This document shows, in pieces, positions 1 through 6,456 of a stretch of DNA of 7,034 nucleotides. Origin of the DNA: Flavisolibacter sp. (GTDB lineage: Bacteria > Bacteroidota > Bacteroidia > Chitinophagales > Chitinophagaceae). Position numbers and translations under genes: made by a program. The stretch spans positions 1 through 7,034 of the forward strand of contig JACDAZ010000336.1 of assembly GCA_013695175.1 (NCBI GenBank), read 5' to 3'. How positions within the stretch are numbered: position 1 is the stretch's first letter; each line of letters starts with the position of its first letter. A model generated the notes under the pieces. That model was not told the DNA's origin. It was given only the letters and a program-made list of their open reading frames with translations, and did not search any database.

Positions 1-2519
1 CTATTTGAGCCTGTACTTGCAATTACAAGAGGCAAACTGTTGTCTACTGTGGTTTTATCATCAGTTTTTGTTCCATAAGAACGTAAATAAGAAGATCCGT
101 AAATATTACCTACTGCATCTCCGGGTACATATTTCATAGTAGCAGTGGACCCAACATATCCAAAATGTGAAGCCACTACAATTTCAGTTAAACCTTCTCT
201 TATACTTACCACTCTGTTTCTGTTTCTGGCAAAATTTAAAGTTGCATCCCAGCTAAAGTCTCTGCCTCTTACAGGAGTAGCAGTTAATACTAATTCAATT
301 CCTTTATTTTCGATTTCACCTGCATTAATAATTACGCTGCTATATCCTGAAGCAGGAGAAACGCTAACAGGTATAATTTGATTGCGACTGTTTAATTTAT
401 ACCAGGATAAATCAATACCTAATCTGTTTTTTAAAAATCTTAAGTCAGTCCCAACTTCTATCGTTGTTGTCTGCTCGGGTTCTAATGATACATCCCCTCT
501 ATTATTTCCTCTTGTCCAGATAACCTGGCTGGATGATGTTAAAAGACTCGATCCATATATAACACTTGTTCTATAAGGTCTTGTATCTCTACCTGTTCCG
601 GCATAAGAAGCTCTCAATTTTGCAAAACTGAAAAAATCAGGAATTTTTAAATGATCCGATAAAATATAAGATAAACTTGCAGATGGGTAGAAGAAAGAAT
701 TTTGATTAGGTGGCAATGTAGAAGACCAATCATTTCTAGCTGTCAAATTTAAAAACAGATAATTCTTCCATCCTAATGTAAGATCACCATAAGCACTTAC
801 AATTCTATATAACTCCTGATATTCTGTTGTATTTCTTACTTTGGCATTATTAATTGAAAGGAGACTAGGAACGTCTAATTCCGAACCAGTTGCTGATAAA
901 CGTGAATATTTTTCTTCACGTACTTCATTACCGGCTCTTAACACTGTATTAAAATTTTCTGACCAGTCTCTCTTGAAGGTAGCCATAATATTAGAAGTCA
1001 GAATACGGTTACTTAATCTGTCTTCGTTTACAAAACCCAACCCATTGTCTCCATGAGTTCTTTCACCAACTATTCCTCTTGGACCAGGAGCAGTGTGCCT
1101 CCTAAAATCAGCATAATAATCGATACCTGCTTTATAATTTAAATCCAGCCAGGTAAAAGGAGAATATGTTAAGTCGCCTGAAGTAATTAAACGATTAACA
1201 TTATCTCTGAAGTTGTTTGTACGTGTTGCATAAATAGGATTATTATTCCCATAAGATCTCATGGTACCGTCTGGTTTCACATCATCTCTTACATCCCACC
1301 TTGGAGACCAATAAGTAAGGCTTTCATTAAATCGATCAGCATTTACTCTTAATCCACCAGAATTTATATAGTAAAAAGATGGATTAAATTTGATTTTATT
1401 ACTAACCTTAAATTGAGCTCCTAATCGGGCCGAAATATTTTTATAATCTGAATTAGGTATAACTCCATTTTGTTTAAAATAAGAAAGAGATGATGTTATT
1501 AAAGCATTTTCATTTCCACCTGAAAGATTAATTGAGTTCCTAAATTGATTACCCTGTATATAAGCCCTGGCATAATGATGAAAAATTTGATCAGGATGAG
1601 ATGGATCTATTGCCCGAGCTTCAGCTACTGTAGGGCCAAAAGAGGGCCAAAAGCTGGTTGAATCATAAACACCATTGTTGCCTTGGGTAAAAGTCCTTTG
1701 AACTTCCGGAAATTTATTTACTTCATCAATACCATAAGTAGAGGTAAAACTAATACGCATTTTACCGGCTCTTGCTGATTTTGTTGTTATAACAACAACC
1801 CCATTTGAGCCAGCCTGACCGTATAAAGCAGTTGCTGCACCTCCCCTTAGAATAGAAATGCTTTCTATATCATCAGGATTAATATCGGCAGCTCTATTTG
1901 ATAATCCTCTTAATGATCCTGCTGTATTTACAGTAGTAGTGCCATTATCCATTTGAATTCCATCAATAATAAAAAGAGGTTGATTATTCGCATCTAAATC
2001 CAAAGATTTAATTCCCCTAATTATAATACGTGACCCTTGTCCGGGTGCTCCGCCACCACTATTTATTTGCACACCTGCTACTTGTCCCCGCAATGCATTT
2101 ACGATGTTTGTTTGCCTTGTGGTAGTTAATGCTTCACCCTTAACTTCCTGTGTAGAATAACCTAGAGCTTTCTTTTCTCTTCGTATGCCCATCGCCGTTA
2201 CTACTACCTCAGATAATTGGCCTGTTGCACGAAGAGAAACATTATAATTGTTAGCAGTGCCTACAACCAACTCCTGTGACTGCAAACCTGAATAACTAAA
2301 AACCAATACAACATTATTACCTGTAACACCTAAGGAATAACCGCCTTGTTCATTTGTTGTTGTACCATTGTTAGTTCCTTTTTGAAGTACAGAAACAAGT
2401 GGTAAAGGATCGCCTTTATCATCTGTAATAGTTCCTGTAATAGTTCTTGTTTGACTGAAGACAAAAAGTGGCAGGGAGATAAATAATATACTCCAAGCAA
2501 GAAGCAGCAATTTTTTCAT
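1..2519 (-). CDS. SusC/RagA family TonB-linked outer membrane transporter, C-terminus cut by window edge
   Basis: Outer-membrane beta-barrel that imports glycans, peptides or other large nutrients with TonB energy, normally paired with a SusD lipoprotein. The frame is open from ATG at 2519 to the left edge, about 839 codons. I translated most of it without meeting a stop. Residues 1-22 form a signal peptide (MKKLLLLAW..., likely cleavage VFS|Q). Residues ~24-105 are a carboxypeptidase-regulatory-like beta-sandwich (TGTITDDKGDPLP). LSEVVVTAMG at 102-111 leads into the plug domain, ~112-250, with the SusC/RagA signature RGIKS at 168-172 and FIIDG at 183-187, then GSNGVVVITTK near 237-247. The rest is barrel, rich in aromatic residues and Asn. 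Full-length relatives are usually about 1,000 residues or more, so the missing part should be the last strands. A SusD partner would lie past the left edge. Substrate cannot be inferred. I saw no exact TANNTTTG element upstream. Confidence 0.95.
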   Translation of the reverse strand, partial: MKKLLLLAWSILFISLPLFVFSQTRTITGTITDDKGDPLPLVSVLQKGTNNGTTTNEQGGYSLGVTGNNVVLVFSYSGLQSQELVVGTANNYNVSLRATGQLSEVVVTAMGIRREKKALGYSTQEVKGEALTTTRQTNIVNALRGQVAGVQINSGGGAPGQGSRIIIRGIKSLDLDANNQPLFIIDGIQMDNGTTTVNTAGSLRGLSNRAADINPDDIESISILRGGAATALYGQAGSNGVVVITTKSARAGKMRISFTSTYGIDEVNKFPEVQRTFTQGNNGVYDSTSFWPSFGPTVAEARAIDPSHPDQIFHHYARAYIQGNQFRNSINLSGGNENALITSSLSYFKQNGVIPNSDYKNISARLGAQFKVSNKIKFNPSFYYINSGGLRVNADRFNESLTYWSPRWDVRDDVKPDGTMRSYGNNNPIYATRTNNFRDNVNRLITSGDLTYSPFTWLDLNYKAGIDYYADFRRHTAPGPRGIVGERTHGDNGLGFVNEDRLSNRILTSNIMATFKRDWSENFNTVLRAGNEVREEKYSRLSATGSELDVPSLLSINNAKVRNTTEYQELYRIVSAYGDLTLGWKNYLFLNLTARNDWSSTLPPNQNSFFYPSASLSYILSDHLKIPDFFSFAKLRASYAGTGRDTRPYRTSVIYGSSLLTSSSQVIWTRGNNRGDVSLEPEQTTTIEVGTDLRFLKNRLGIDLSWYKLNSRNQIIPVSVSPASGYSSVIINAGEIENKGIELVLTATPVRGRDFSWDATLNFARNRNRVVSIREGLTEIVVASHFGYVGSTATMKYVPGDAVGNIYGSSYLRSYGTKTDDKTTVDNSLPLVIASTGSN

Positions 2520-2727
2520 AATAGCAAATGGTTTTGTATTAATTAACATGGTATTGAAACACAACAGTAATCCTCGGGTACGTATGCAAATCTTGCAAAA
2601 AATTAAGCAATAATCTGCATATACCGCAAATAAAATTTTTTTTAAGTTTATAATTACGCAGAAAACGCAATTTTTTTTAGCCCACAGCAGAGAATAATTC
2701 AATAAACCGATTCAACAAAACAGTACC

Positions 2728-2735
2728 TAAATTTG
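2728..2735 (+). promoter_or_regulatory. Bacteroidota -7 promoter element for the superoxide dismutase gene
   Basis: TAAATTTG matches the Bacteroidota primary sigma factor -7 consensus TANNTTTG exactly. It would put the transcript start near 2742 and give a leader of about 40 nt before the ATG at 2781. The -33 TTTG box is not visible at the usual ~19-bp spacing, so support comes from the -7 box and its position only. Confidence 0.5.
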
Positions 2736-2780
2736 CAGTTCTTAAACCAGATCATTGAATCATTTTAAAATCTTTTAGTT

Positions 2781-3380
2781 ATGGCATTTACACTTCCTTC
2801 ATTACCGTACGGACACGAGGCTTTAGAACCACATATTGATAAAGAAACCATGCAAATTCATCATGGTAAACATCACCAGGCTTATGTAGATAATTTAAAT
2901 AAAGCAATAGCAGGTACAGAACATGAAAACAAAAATCTTGAAGAACTGATTAGAAATGCAGGATCCATATCCCCTGCTGTTAGAAATAATGGTGGTGGTC
3001 ACTGGAACCACACTTTTTTCTGGGAAATTCTGGCTCCCAATACCGGTGGTGAACCTGATGGTGAATTGGCAGATGCTATTAAGCAAACTTTTGGATCCTT
3101 TGATGATTTTAAAGAAAAACTGAATGCAGCAGGAACAACAAGATTTGGAAGTGGCTGGGCTTGGTTGATTGTAAAAGATGGTAAACTTGAAGTTACCTCT
3201 ACACCCAACCAGGATAATCCATTAATGGATGTTGCAGAAACAAAAGGAACACCTATACTGGGAGTAGATGTATGGGAGCATGCTTATTACCTAAAATATC
3301 AAAATAAAAGACCCGAATATCTAAAGGCATTCTGGAATGTGGTGAACTGGAAAAAAGTGAGTGAGCTGTTTAGCAATTAA
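2781..3380 (+). CDS. sodA: Superoxide dismutase, Mn/Fe family (Mn-type residues)
   Basis: Cytosolic enzyme that converts superoxide to oxygen and hydrogen peroxide. The 199-residue product has the normal bacterial length. It opens with [18 protein letters not shown], has the alpha-hairpin N-terminal domain (1-~90) and the alpha/beta C-terminal domain (~95-199) ending in the family signature DVWEHAYY. The four metal ligands are visible: H27, H77 (in HWNHTFFW), D163 and H167. Metal choice points to manganese: the stretch before H77 is GGGH, where iron enzymes carry a Gln, and the active-site Gln comes from the C-terminal domain (Q144 in TPNQDNPLM). A cambialistic enzyme cannot be excluded. The gene stands alone, divergent from the SusC-like gene and convergent with yidD, with an exact -7 element upstream and a strong hairpin terminator just after the stop. 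The leader is AT-rich without a Shine-Dalgarno site, as is normal in this phylum. Confidence 0.97.
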   Translation: MAFTLPSLPYGHEALEPHIDKETMQIHHGKHHQAYVDNLNKAIAGTEHENKNLEELIRNAGSISPAVRNNGGGHWNHTFFWEILAPNTGGEPDGELADAIKQTFGSFDDFKEKLNAAGTTRFGSGWAWLIVKDGKLEVTSTPNQDNPLMDVAETKGTPILGVDVWEHAYYLKYQNKRPEYLKAFWNVVNWKKVSELFSN

Positions 3381-3398
3381 TAATTTTACCAAATCAGG

Positions 3399-3430
3399 AA
3401 ACACTCGTTCAATTGAACGAGTGTTTTTTT
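3399..3430. terminator. Convergent intrinsic terminator between sodA and yidD
   Basis: Positions 3399-3426 form a perfect 28-nt palindrome: a 12-bp stem (AAACACTCGTTC and its complement) around an AATT loop. On the plus strand it is followed by an unbroken T run, 3424-3430, giving a textbook intrinsic terminator for sodA. The yidD stop codon (3429-3431) lies in this T run, so the same hairpin comes directly after yidD on the minus strand. There the T tract is only three long, so minus-strand termination is likely weaker. Confidence 0.88.
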
Positions 3431-3659
3431 ATGGAACCGGGTCATAACCTGTTCCACCCCATGGATGACATCTTCCAATTCTTTTTATAGTTAACCAAAA
3501 ACCTTTGAGTAGTCCGTATTTTTTAAATGCTATTAAACTGTATTGCGAGCAGGTTGGTGTGTACCTGCAGGAAGCACCCAACCAGGGTGATATGGCTCGC
3601 TGGTAAAATTTTATCAATAGTATAAATGGAAGCGCCAGCAGGTAATTAAGCTTTTTCAT
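3429..3659 (-). CDS. yidD: Membrane protein insertion efficiency factor YidD
   Basis: Small membrane-associated protein that assists YidC/Sec-dependent insertion of inner-membrane proteins. The 76-residue product is complete and of normal family length. An N-terminal amphipathic or membrane-binding segment (residues ~4-18, [15 protein letters not shown]) is followed by the family core: [10 protein letters not shown] (19-28), [11 protein letters not shown] (31-41) with C31 and C37, and [15 protein letters not shown] (62-76) with C64. These motifs identify the family without ambiguity. The ATG at 3659 lies inside the 3' end of rnpA (14-nt overlap), consistent with translational coupling. The usual next gene, yidC, does not follow; the cluster ends here at the convergent terminator shared with sodA. 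Confidence 0.95.
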   Translation of the reverse strand: MKKLNYLLALPFILLIKFYQRAISPWLGASCRYTPTCSQYSLIAFKKYGLLKGFWLTIKRIGRCHPWGGTGYDPVP

Positions 3660-4050
3660 CTTTTTTTACTTCTTTTTCCAATCTTTTTAAAATGTCTCCA
3701 ACTTTAAGAAACACTAAATCATAATCCGGCAGTTCATTTCCTGTATAAATAAAAAATACTTTCAATTCTATTTGCTGTTTCTGCAACAATTCTTTTAAAA
3801 TTGTTTTTTGCAAACGATAGGCTTCTCTTATTAATCTTTTAATCCTGTTTCGGTTTACTGCTTTTTTAAAATATTTTTTACTAACACCTACTCCAAATTG
3901 TAAGGGTTCGCCTGTTTCTGAAGTTTCAAAAAACTGGTAATAAAGCCTGAAGGGGACGTTTACAAATGATTTTCCCTCCCGAAAAAGAGATTCTATTGCC
4001 TTTCTTTTTTTTAACCGTTCAGTTTTATGGAGTGTATACTGCCTGATGAT
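3646..4050 (-). CDS. rnpA: Ribonuclease P protein component, no standard start codon
   Basis: Protein subunit of RNase P, which with the M1-type RNA removes 5' leaders from tRNA precursors. The frame runs ...[26 protein letters not shown]..., then [28 protein letters not shown], which contains the RNR signature helix, and ends [11 protein letters not shown] with TAA at 3646-3648. About 134 residues is normal length. The start is the problem. Between the in-frame upstream stop (TAG, 4096-4098) and the RNR motif there is no ATG, GTG or TTG; the first in-frame TTG is at 3813, beyond the motif. The call uses ATC at 4050 as the best-placed candidate; the adjacent ATC at 4047 and ATT at 4065 are alternatives, the last lying in a terminator tail. 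The alternative is a base error just upstream of QYTLHKT. The gene lies between rpmH and yidD, overlaps yidD by 14 nt, and follows an intrinsic terminator. Function is certain; the 5' end is not. Confidence 0.9.
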   Translation of the reverse strand: MIRQYTLHKTERLKKRKAIESLFREGKSFVNVPFRLYYQFFETSETGEPLQFGVGVSKKYFKKAVNRNRIKRLIREAYRLQKTILKELLQKQQIELKVFFIYTGNELPDYDLVFLKVGDILKRLEKEVKKDEKA

Positions 4051-4060
4051 CTTTTTGTGT

Positions 4061-4097
4061 AAAATAACAAAAAGCCCCGTCCTTTTAAGATGGGGCT
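4061..4097 (-). terminator. Intrinsic terminator or attenuator between rpmH and rnpA
   Basis: Read on the minus strand, AGCCCCATC and GACGGGGCT (4089-4097 and 4073-4081) form a 9-bp stem with one G:T wobble and a 7-nt loop. The stem is followed by TTTTGTTATTTT (4072-4061). It starts about 21 nt after the rpmH stop codon and ends about 10 nt before the candidate rnpA start. Its strength and place suggest that most rpmH transcripts stop here and only read-through reaches rnpA and yidD. Confidence 0.83.
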
Positions 4098-4118
4098 AAT
4101 AAGATTAATAAGAAAACT

Positions 4119-4274
4119 TTATTTTAATTTTCTTTCATCGCTGATTGTAAGCTTATGACGTCCTTTAGCCCTGCGACTTGCTAAAACTTTTCTGCCATTA
4201 GCAGTTTGCATACGCCTGCGAAAGCCGTGAACGGTTTTACGACGTCTGCGATGCGGTTGAAATGTACGTTTCAT
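4119..4274 (-). CDS. rpmH: 50S ribosomal protein L34
   Basis: Small basic protein of the large ribosomal subunit. The complete 51-residue product is [18 protein letters not shown] at the N-terminus, then [19 protein letters not shown] (residues 21-39), the hallmark L34 core, and a short C-terminal tail [11 protein letters not shown]. The length is slightly above the 44-46 residues common in other phyla, in keeping with tailed L34 forms in Bacteroidota. The start at 4274 is fixed by the conserved MKRTFQP. The gene heads the rpmH-rnpA-yidD cluster. It is preceded by a leader of about 100 nt and an exact TANNTTTG element (4379-4386), and followed at once by an intrinsic terminator, so it can be expressed independently of rnpA. 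dnaA, its common upstream neighbour in many bacteria, is absent; a metallopeptidase gene lies there instead. Confidence 0.96.
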   Translation of the reverse strand: MKRTFQPHRRRRKTVHGFRRRMQTANGRKVLASRRAKGRHKLTISDERKLK

Positions 4275-4378
4275 TTTATAATTTATTTTTCACGTTTACT
4301 AAATCACCTGTGGAGAGCCAGGCTTGTTTCAGTTTACCTACAGGACACCACACCCGTTGGTTTTTTGTGAAAGGACGG

Positions 4379-4386
4379 CAAAGGTA
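4379..4386 (-). promoter_or_regulatory. Bacteroidota -7 promoter element for rpmH
   Basis: On the minus strand this reads TACCTTTG, an exact match to TANNTTTG. A weak -33-like TTTC lies at 4406-4409, exactly 19 bp upstream. Transcription would start near 4372, giving rpmH a leader of about 100 nt. This separates rpmH expression from the codirectional metallopeptidase gene that ends at 4509. Confidence 0.55.
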
Positions 4387-4508
4387 AGTGGAAATAGCAA
4401 ATTTGGAAAAGCAAACTATGCCTTTTTTAAAACAAGCTGTTAAAGACTCTATTTTAAAAGCTAACCTGAGGGGATTATGATGAAGCTCCTGTTTAAAAAT
4501 AATAATAC

Positions 4509-5360
4509 TTATTCCAGCCGGGTGGCATTAAAGGTATCGCCCTGGCTGATATCTCCTGTGGTAAAGCCTTTCTTAAACCAGTACATCCTTTGTCTTGACG
4601 TACCATGAGTAAAGGATTCAGGCACTACATAACCTTGAGCCTGCTTCTGCAGATTATCATCGCCAATAGCATTGGCAGCCTGCAATGCTTCTTCAATATC
4701 TCCTTCTTCAAGCAAACCTTTACCTTTTATATGGTGTGCCCAAACGCCAGCTAAAAAATCAGCCTGCAATTCCATCCGAACTGAATATTCATTATACTCC
4801 TGCTTGCTAACCTGGCTTCTTAACCTGGCCATTTGCTGTGAGGTACCCATCAGGGTTTGTATATGATGCCCTACTTCATGAGCCACTACATAAGCCATAG
4901 CAAAATCTCCCGGGGCATTAAATCTTTTTTGTAAAGCTTCGTAAAAAGAAAGATCTATATATAATTTATAATCACCTGGACAATAAAAAGGACCAGAAGC
5001 GGCACTGGCATTTCCACACGCCGATTGAACTGCATCACGGAATAGAACAAGTGTAGGCTCTGTGTACTGTTGTCCGGATCGGGCAAATTCACTATTCCAG
5101 ACATCTTCAGTATAACCCAGAACGGTTTTTACAAAAGCTGCCCTTTCTTCGTCTTTCTGTTGTTCTGCCGGGCTCATTGGGCGGCTTTCCTGCGTTCCGG
5201 GAAGTTGTGGCAATTGAGAAGTATCAATTTCTCCACCCAATAAAAAATTAAAAATCAAGGCTATAATACCTATGATACCACCGCCTATAGCTACTTGTCC
5301 ACCAGACATGCCGCGACGATCATCAACATTTTTACTTTGCCTGCCACCTTGCCACCTCAT
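4509..5360 (-). CDS. ypfJ: YpfJ-like neutral zinc metallopeptidase, membrane-anchored
   Basis: Predicted zinc endopeptidase of the YpfJ/KPN_00984 family (the 'putative neutral zinc metallopeptidase' domain); its natural substrate is not established. The 283-residue product is complete and close to family length. It begins with the conserved MRWQGGRQSKNVDDRRG, followed by one hydrophobic segment (about 23-42, GGGIIGIIALIFNFLL) that should anchor it in the inner membrane, and a charged linker with MSPAEQQKDEE. The catalytic site is HEVGHH at 161-166: H161 and H165 bind zinc and E162 is the catalytic base. MELQADFLAGVWAHH (196-210) supplies the likely third ligand, E197. Cys115 and Cys127 (CGNASAASGPFYC) may form a disulfide. 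The start at 5360 is supported by the conserved MRWQG. It lies 77 bp downstream of the cytochrome gene on the same strand with no exact promoter element between, so co-transcription is possible. Confidence 0.92.
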   Translation of the reverse strand: MRWQGGRQSKNVDDRRGMSGGQVAIGGGIIGIIALIFNFLLGGEIDTSQLPQLPGTQESRPMSPAEQQKDEERAAFVKTVLGYTEDVWNSEFARSGQQYTEPTLVLFRDAVQSACGNASAASGPFYCPGDYKLYIDLSFYEALQKRFNAPGDFAMAYVVAHEVGHHIQTLMGTSQQMARLRSQVSKQEYNEYSVRMELQADFLAGVWAHHIKGKGLLEEGDIEEALQAANAIGDDNLQKQAQGYVVPESFTHGTSRQRMYWFKKGFTTGDISQGDTFNATRLE

Positions 5361-5437
5361 AAAAAAAATTTATTAGAAAAGAAATACAACCTCTTAAATT
5401 AGAATGTAAAAAATGTGCCTGAGTAGTAGCAGCAGTA

Positions 5438-5881
5438 CTAGTGATGAGCTTTATTTGTTGAATCTACCGGTTCTTTTTGAGGTGCCGTCGCAATAGGAAT
5501 GCCGGGAGGATGCGCCTTTCCGCTATGGCAAGTATAACAGGTAACTTCTAAATCGATATTCAGATTTTTCTCATCTTTTACATTAAAATACTTTCTGTTG
5601 ATCCTCTTTGTCATAATCATCATATCACGTGCGATCTTTTTATGGTTATTGTTATCAGAAGCGAAGTCAAAGCCAGTATTTTCCTCATTTCGAATATGAC
5701 AAAAATTACATTTTACTCCCAAAGCCACTGTAAAATGTTTCATCACAGTATCCAGATCTTCTTTGGAAATATTTCTTGGAAGAACTTTTAGGTTTTTATA
5801 GCGTGGTGCATTATTAGTATATGAAAAGGACATAGCTACAAAAGCAGCCAAACCAACTACTACCAGTAAACTTTTCTTCAT
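5438..5881 (-). CDS. Small diheme c-type cytochrome, reaction-centre cytochrome-like
   Basis: Exported electron carrier with two covalently bound hemes. The 147-residue product starts with a signal peptide (MKKSLLVVVGLAAFVAMSFS, 1-20), so it should act in the periplasm. Two heme-binding CxxCH motifs are present: CNFCH (58-62) and CYTCH (115-119). The segment KNLKVLPRNISKEDLDTVMKHF just before the first motif and the helix MMIMTKRIN (87-95) before the second resemble the repeated helix-CxxCH unit of photosynthetic reaction-centre cytochrome subunits. In those proteins a Met in the helix upstream of each motif is the distal ligand; M47 and one of M87, M88 or M90 are candidates. No photosynthesis genes are visible, and related small proteins occur in non-phototrophic bacteria, so reaction-centre function is not implied. 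Its redox partner is unknown. The gene is divergent from the AhpD-like gene, and the metallopeptidase follows 77 bp downstream. Confidence 0.9.
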   Translation of the reverse strand: MKKSLLVVVGLAAFVAMSFSYTNNAPRYKNLKVLPRNISKEDLDTVMKHFTVALGVKCNFCHIRNEENTGFDFASDNNNHKKIARDMMIMTKRINRKYFNVKDEKNLNIDLEVTCYTCHSGKAHPPGIPIATAPQKEPVDSTNKAHH

Positions 5882-5958
5882 TAAATATATTTTTAGCTCG
5901 AATTTATTAAAGTTTAAACAATAAAACGTTTATTAAACTAAAGCAGCGCCACCTTTAT

Positions 5959-5966
5959 TAATTTTG
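5959..5966 (+). promoter_or_regulatory. Bacteroidota -7 promoter element for the AhpD-like gene
   Basis: TAATTTTG matches TANNTTTG exactly and would place the transcript start about 10 nt before the ATG at 5983, giving a very short leader. No TTTG box is seen 19 bp upstream. The surrounding 101-bp gap also has to carry the promoter of the divergent cytochrome gene, for which I found no exact element. Confidence 0.4.
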
Positions 5967-5982
5967 ATTAGAAAGAAGCAAG

Positions 5983-6336
5983 ATGAACAATATAGTTACA
6001 GAATTTAATGATTACAGGAAAAAGATGAACGAAGTTATCCTGGGTAAGAATAATCTTGTAATGAAGAGGCTGTGGAATTTAGATACCAATACTTACGAAG
6101 ATGGTGCCCTGGATAAAAAAACAAAAGAAATGCTTGGATTGGTAGCAAGCATGGTTTTACGATGTGATGATTGTATAAGGTACCATTTAGGAAAGTGTCA
6201 TGATCTTGGCATAACTACAGAAGAAGTTTATGAAATTTTTGCTGTAGCAAATATTGTAGGAGGAACGATCGTTATTCCACATACAAGAAGGGCTGCAGAA
6301 TATTGGGAGGCACTGGCAGATGATCAATCCTCATAA
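5983..6336 (+). CDS. AhpD-like / carboxymuconolactone decarboxylase family protein
   Basis: All-helical protein of the carboxymuconolactone decarboxylase (CMD)/AhpD fold. The 117-residue product is complete. It carries the AhpD-type redox signature E-x11-CxxC-x3-H: E49, C61, C64 (CDDC) and H68. In AhpD these residues relay electrons to the peroxidase AhpC and give thiol-disulfide exchange or weak peroxidase activity. True carboxymuconolactone decarboxylases lack the CxxC pair, so a thiol redox role is more likely than decarboxylation. The segment VGGTIVIPHTRRAAEYWEAL (92-111) matches the C-terminal helix of the fold. There is no signal peptide, so it should be cytosolic. No ahpC is nearby, so its partner is unknown. 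The gene is divergent from the cytochrome gene and lies 120 bp upstream of the ferredoxin oxidoreductase beta subunit on the same strand. Confidence 0.92.
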   Translation: MNNIVTEFNDYRKKMNEVILGKNNLVMKRLWNLDTNTYEDGALDKKTKEMLGLVASMVLRCDDCIRYHLGKCHDLGITTEEVYEIFAVANIVGGTIVIPHTRRAAEYWEALADDQSS

Positions 6337-6456
6337 AAGAATTTACAGCTAATTTAATTTTAATTTGAAGATGAATTTTGGGTTGATTATCTTAGGAAAA
6401 ATATGTTCATCTTAATTGTACTTTAAAAATCTGTCTGAATATAAGACATTCACATT

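Noticed and set aside
145..1056. Plus-strand open frames at 145-381, 382-576 and 841-1056 inside the SusC-like gene
   Set aside because: They are antisense to a continuous, motif-rich SusC/RagA frame and their translations match no recognisable domain.
2587..2594. AAGATTTG (minus strand) as the -7 element of the SusC-like gene
   Set aside because: It matches 7 of 8 bases, misses the first T, and has no TTTG box at suitable spacing.
2895..3208. Two minus-strand open frames inside the superoxide dismutase gene
   Set aside because: They are shadows of a well-supported sodA with all four metal ligands present.
4068..4070. TTG on the minus strand as the rnpA start
   Set aside because: It is in a different frame from the RnpA sequence and lies in the terminator tail; it would work only if one base were missing from the given sequence.
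4672..4866. Plus-strand open frame inside the metallopeptidase gene
   Set aside because: It is antisense to the conserved HEVGHH-containing protein and has no recognisable content.
5421..5437. Short hairpin (AGTA/TACT) just after the cytochrome gene as a terminator
   Set aside because: The stem is only 4 bp and the T run on the minus strand is separated from it; it is too weak to call.
6368..6413. Inverted repeat AAGATGAA / TTCATCTT between the AhpD-like gene and korB
   Set aside because: The 8-bp arms are 30 nt apart, AT-rich and lack a following T run, so it is neither a convincing terminator nor a clear operator.
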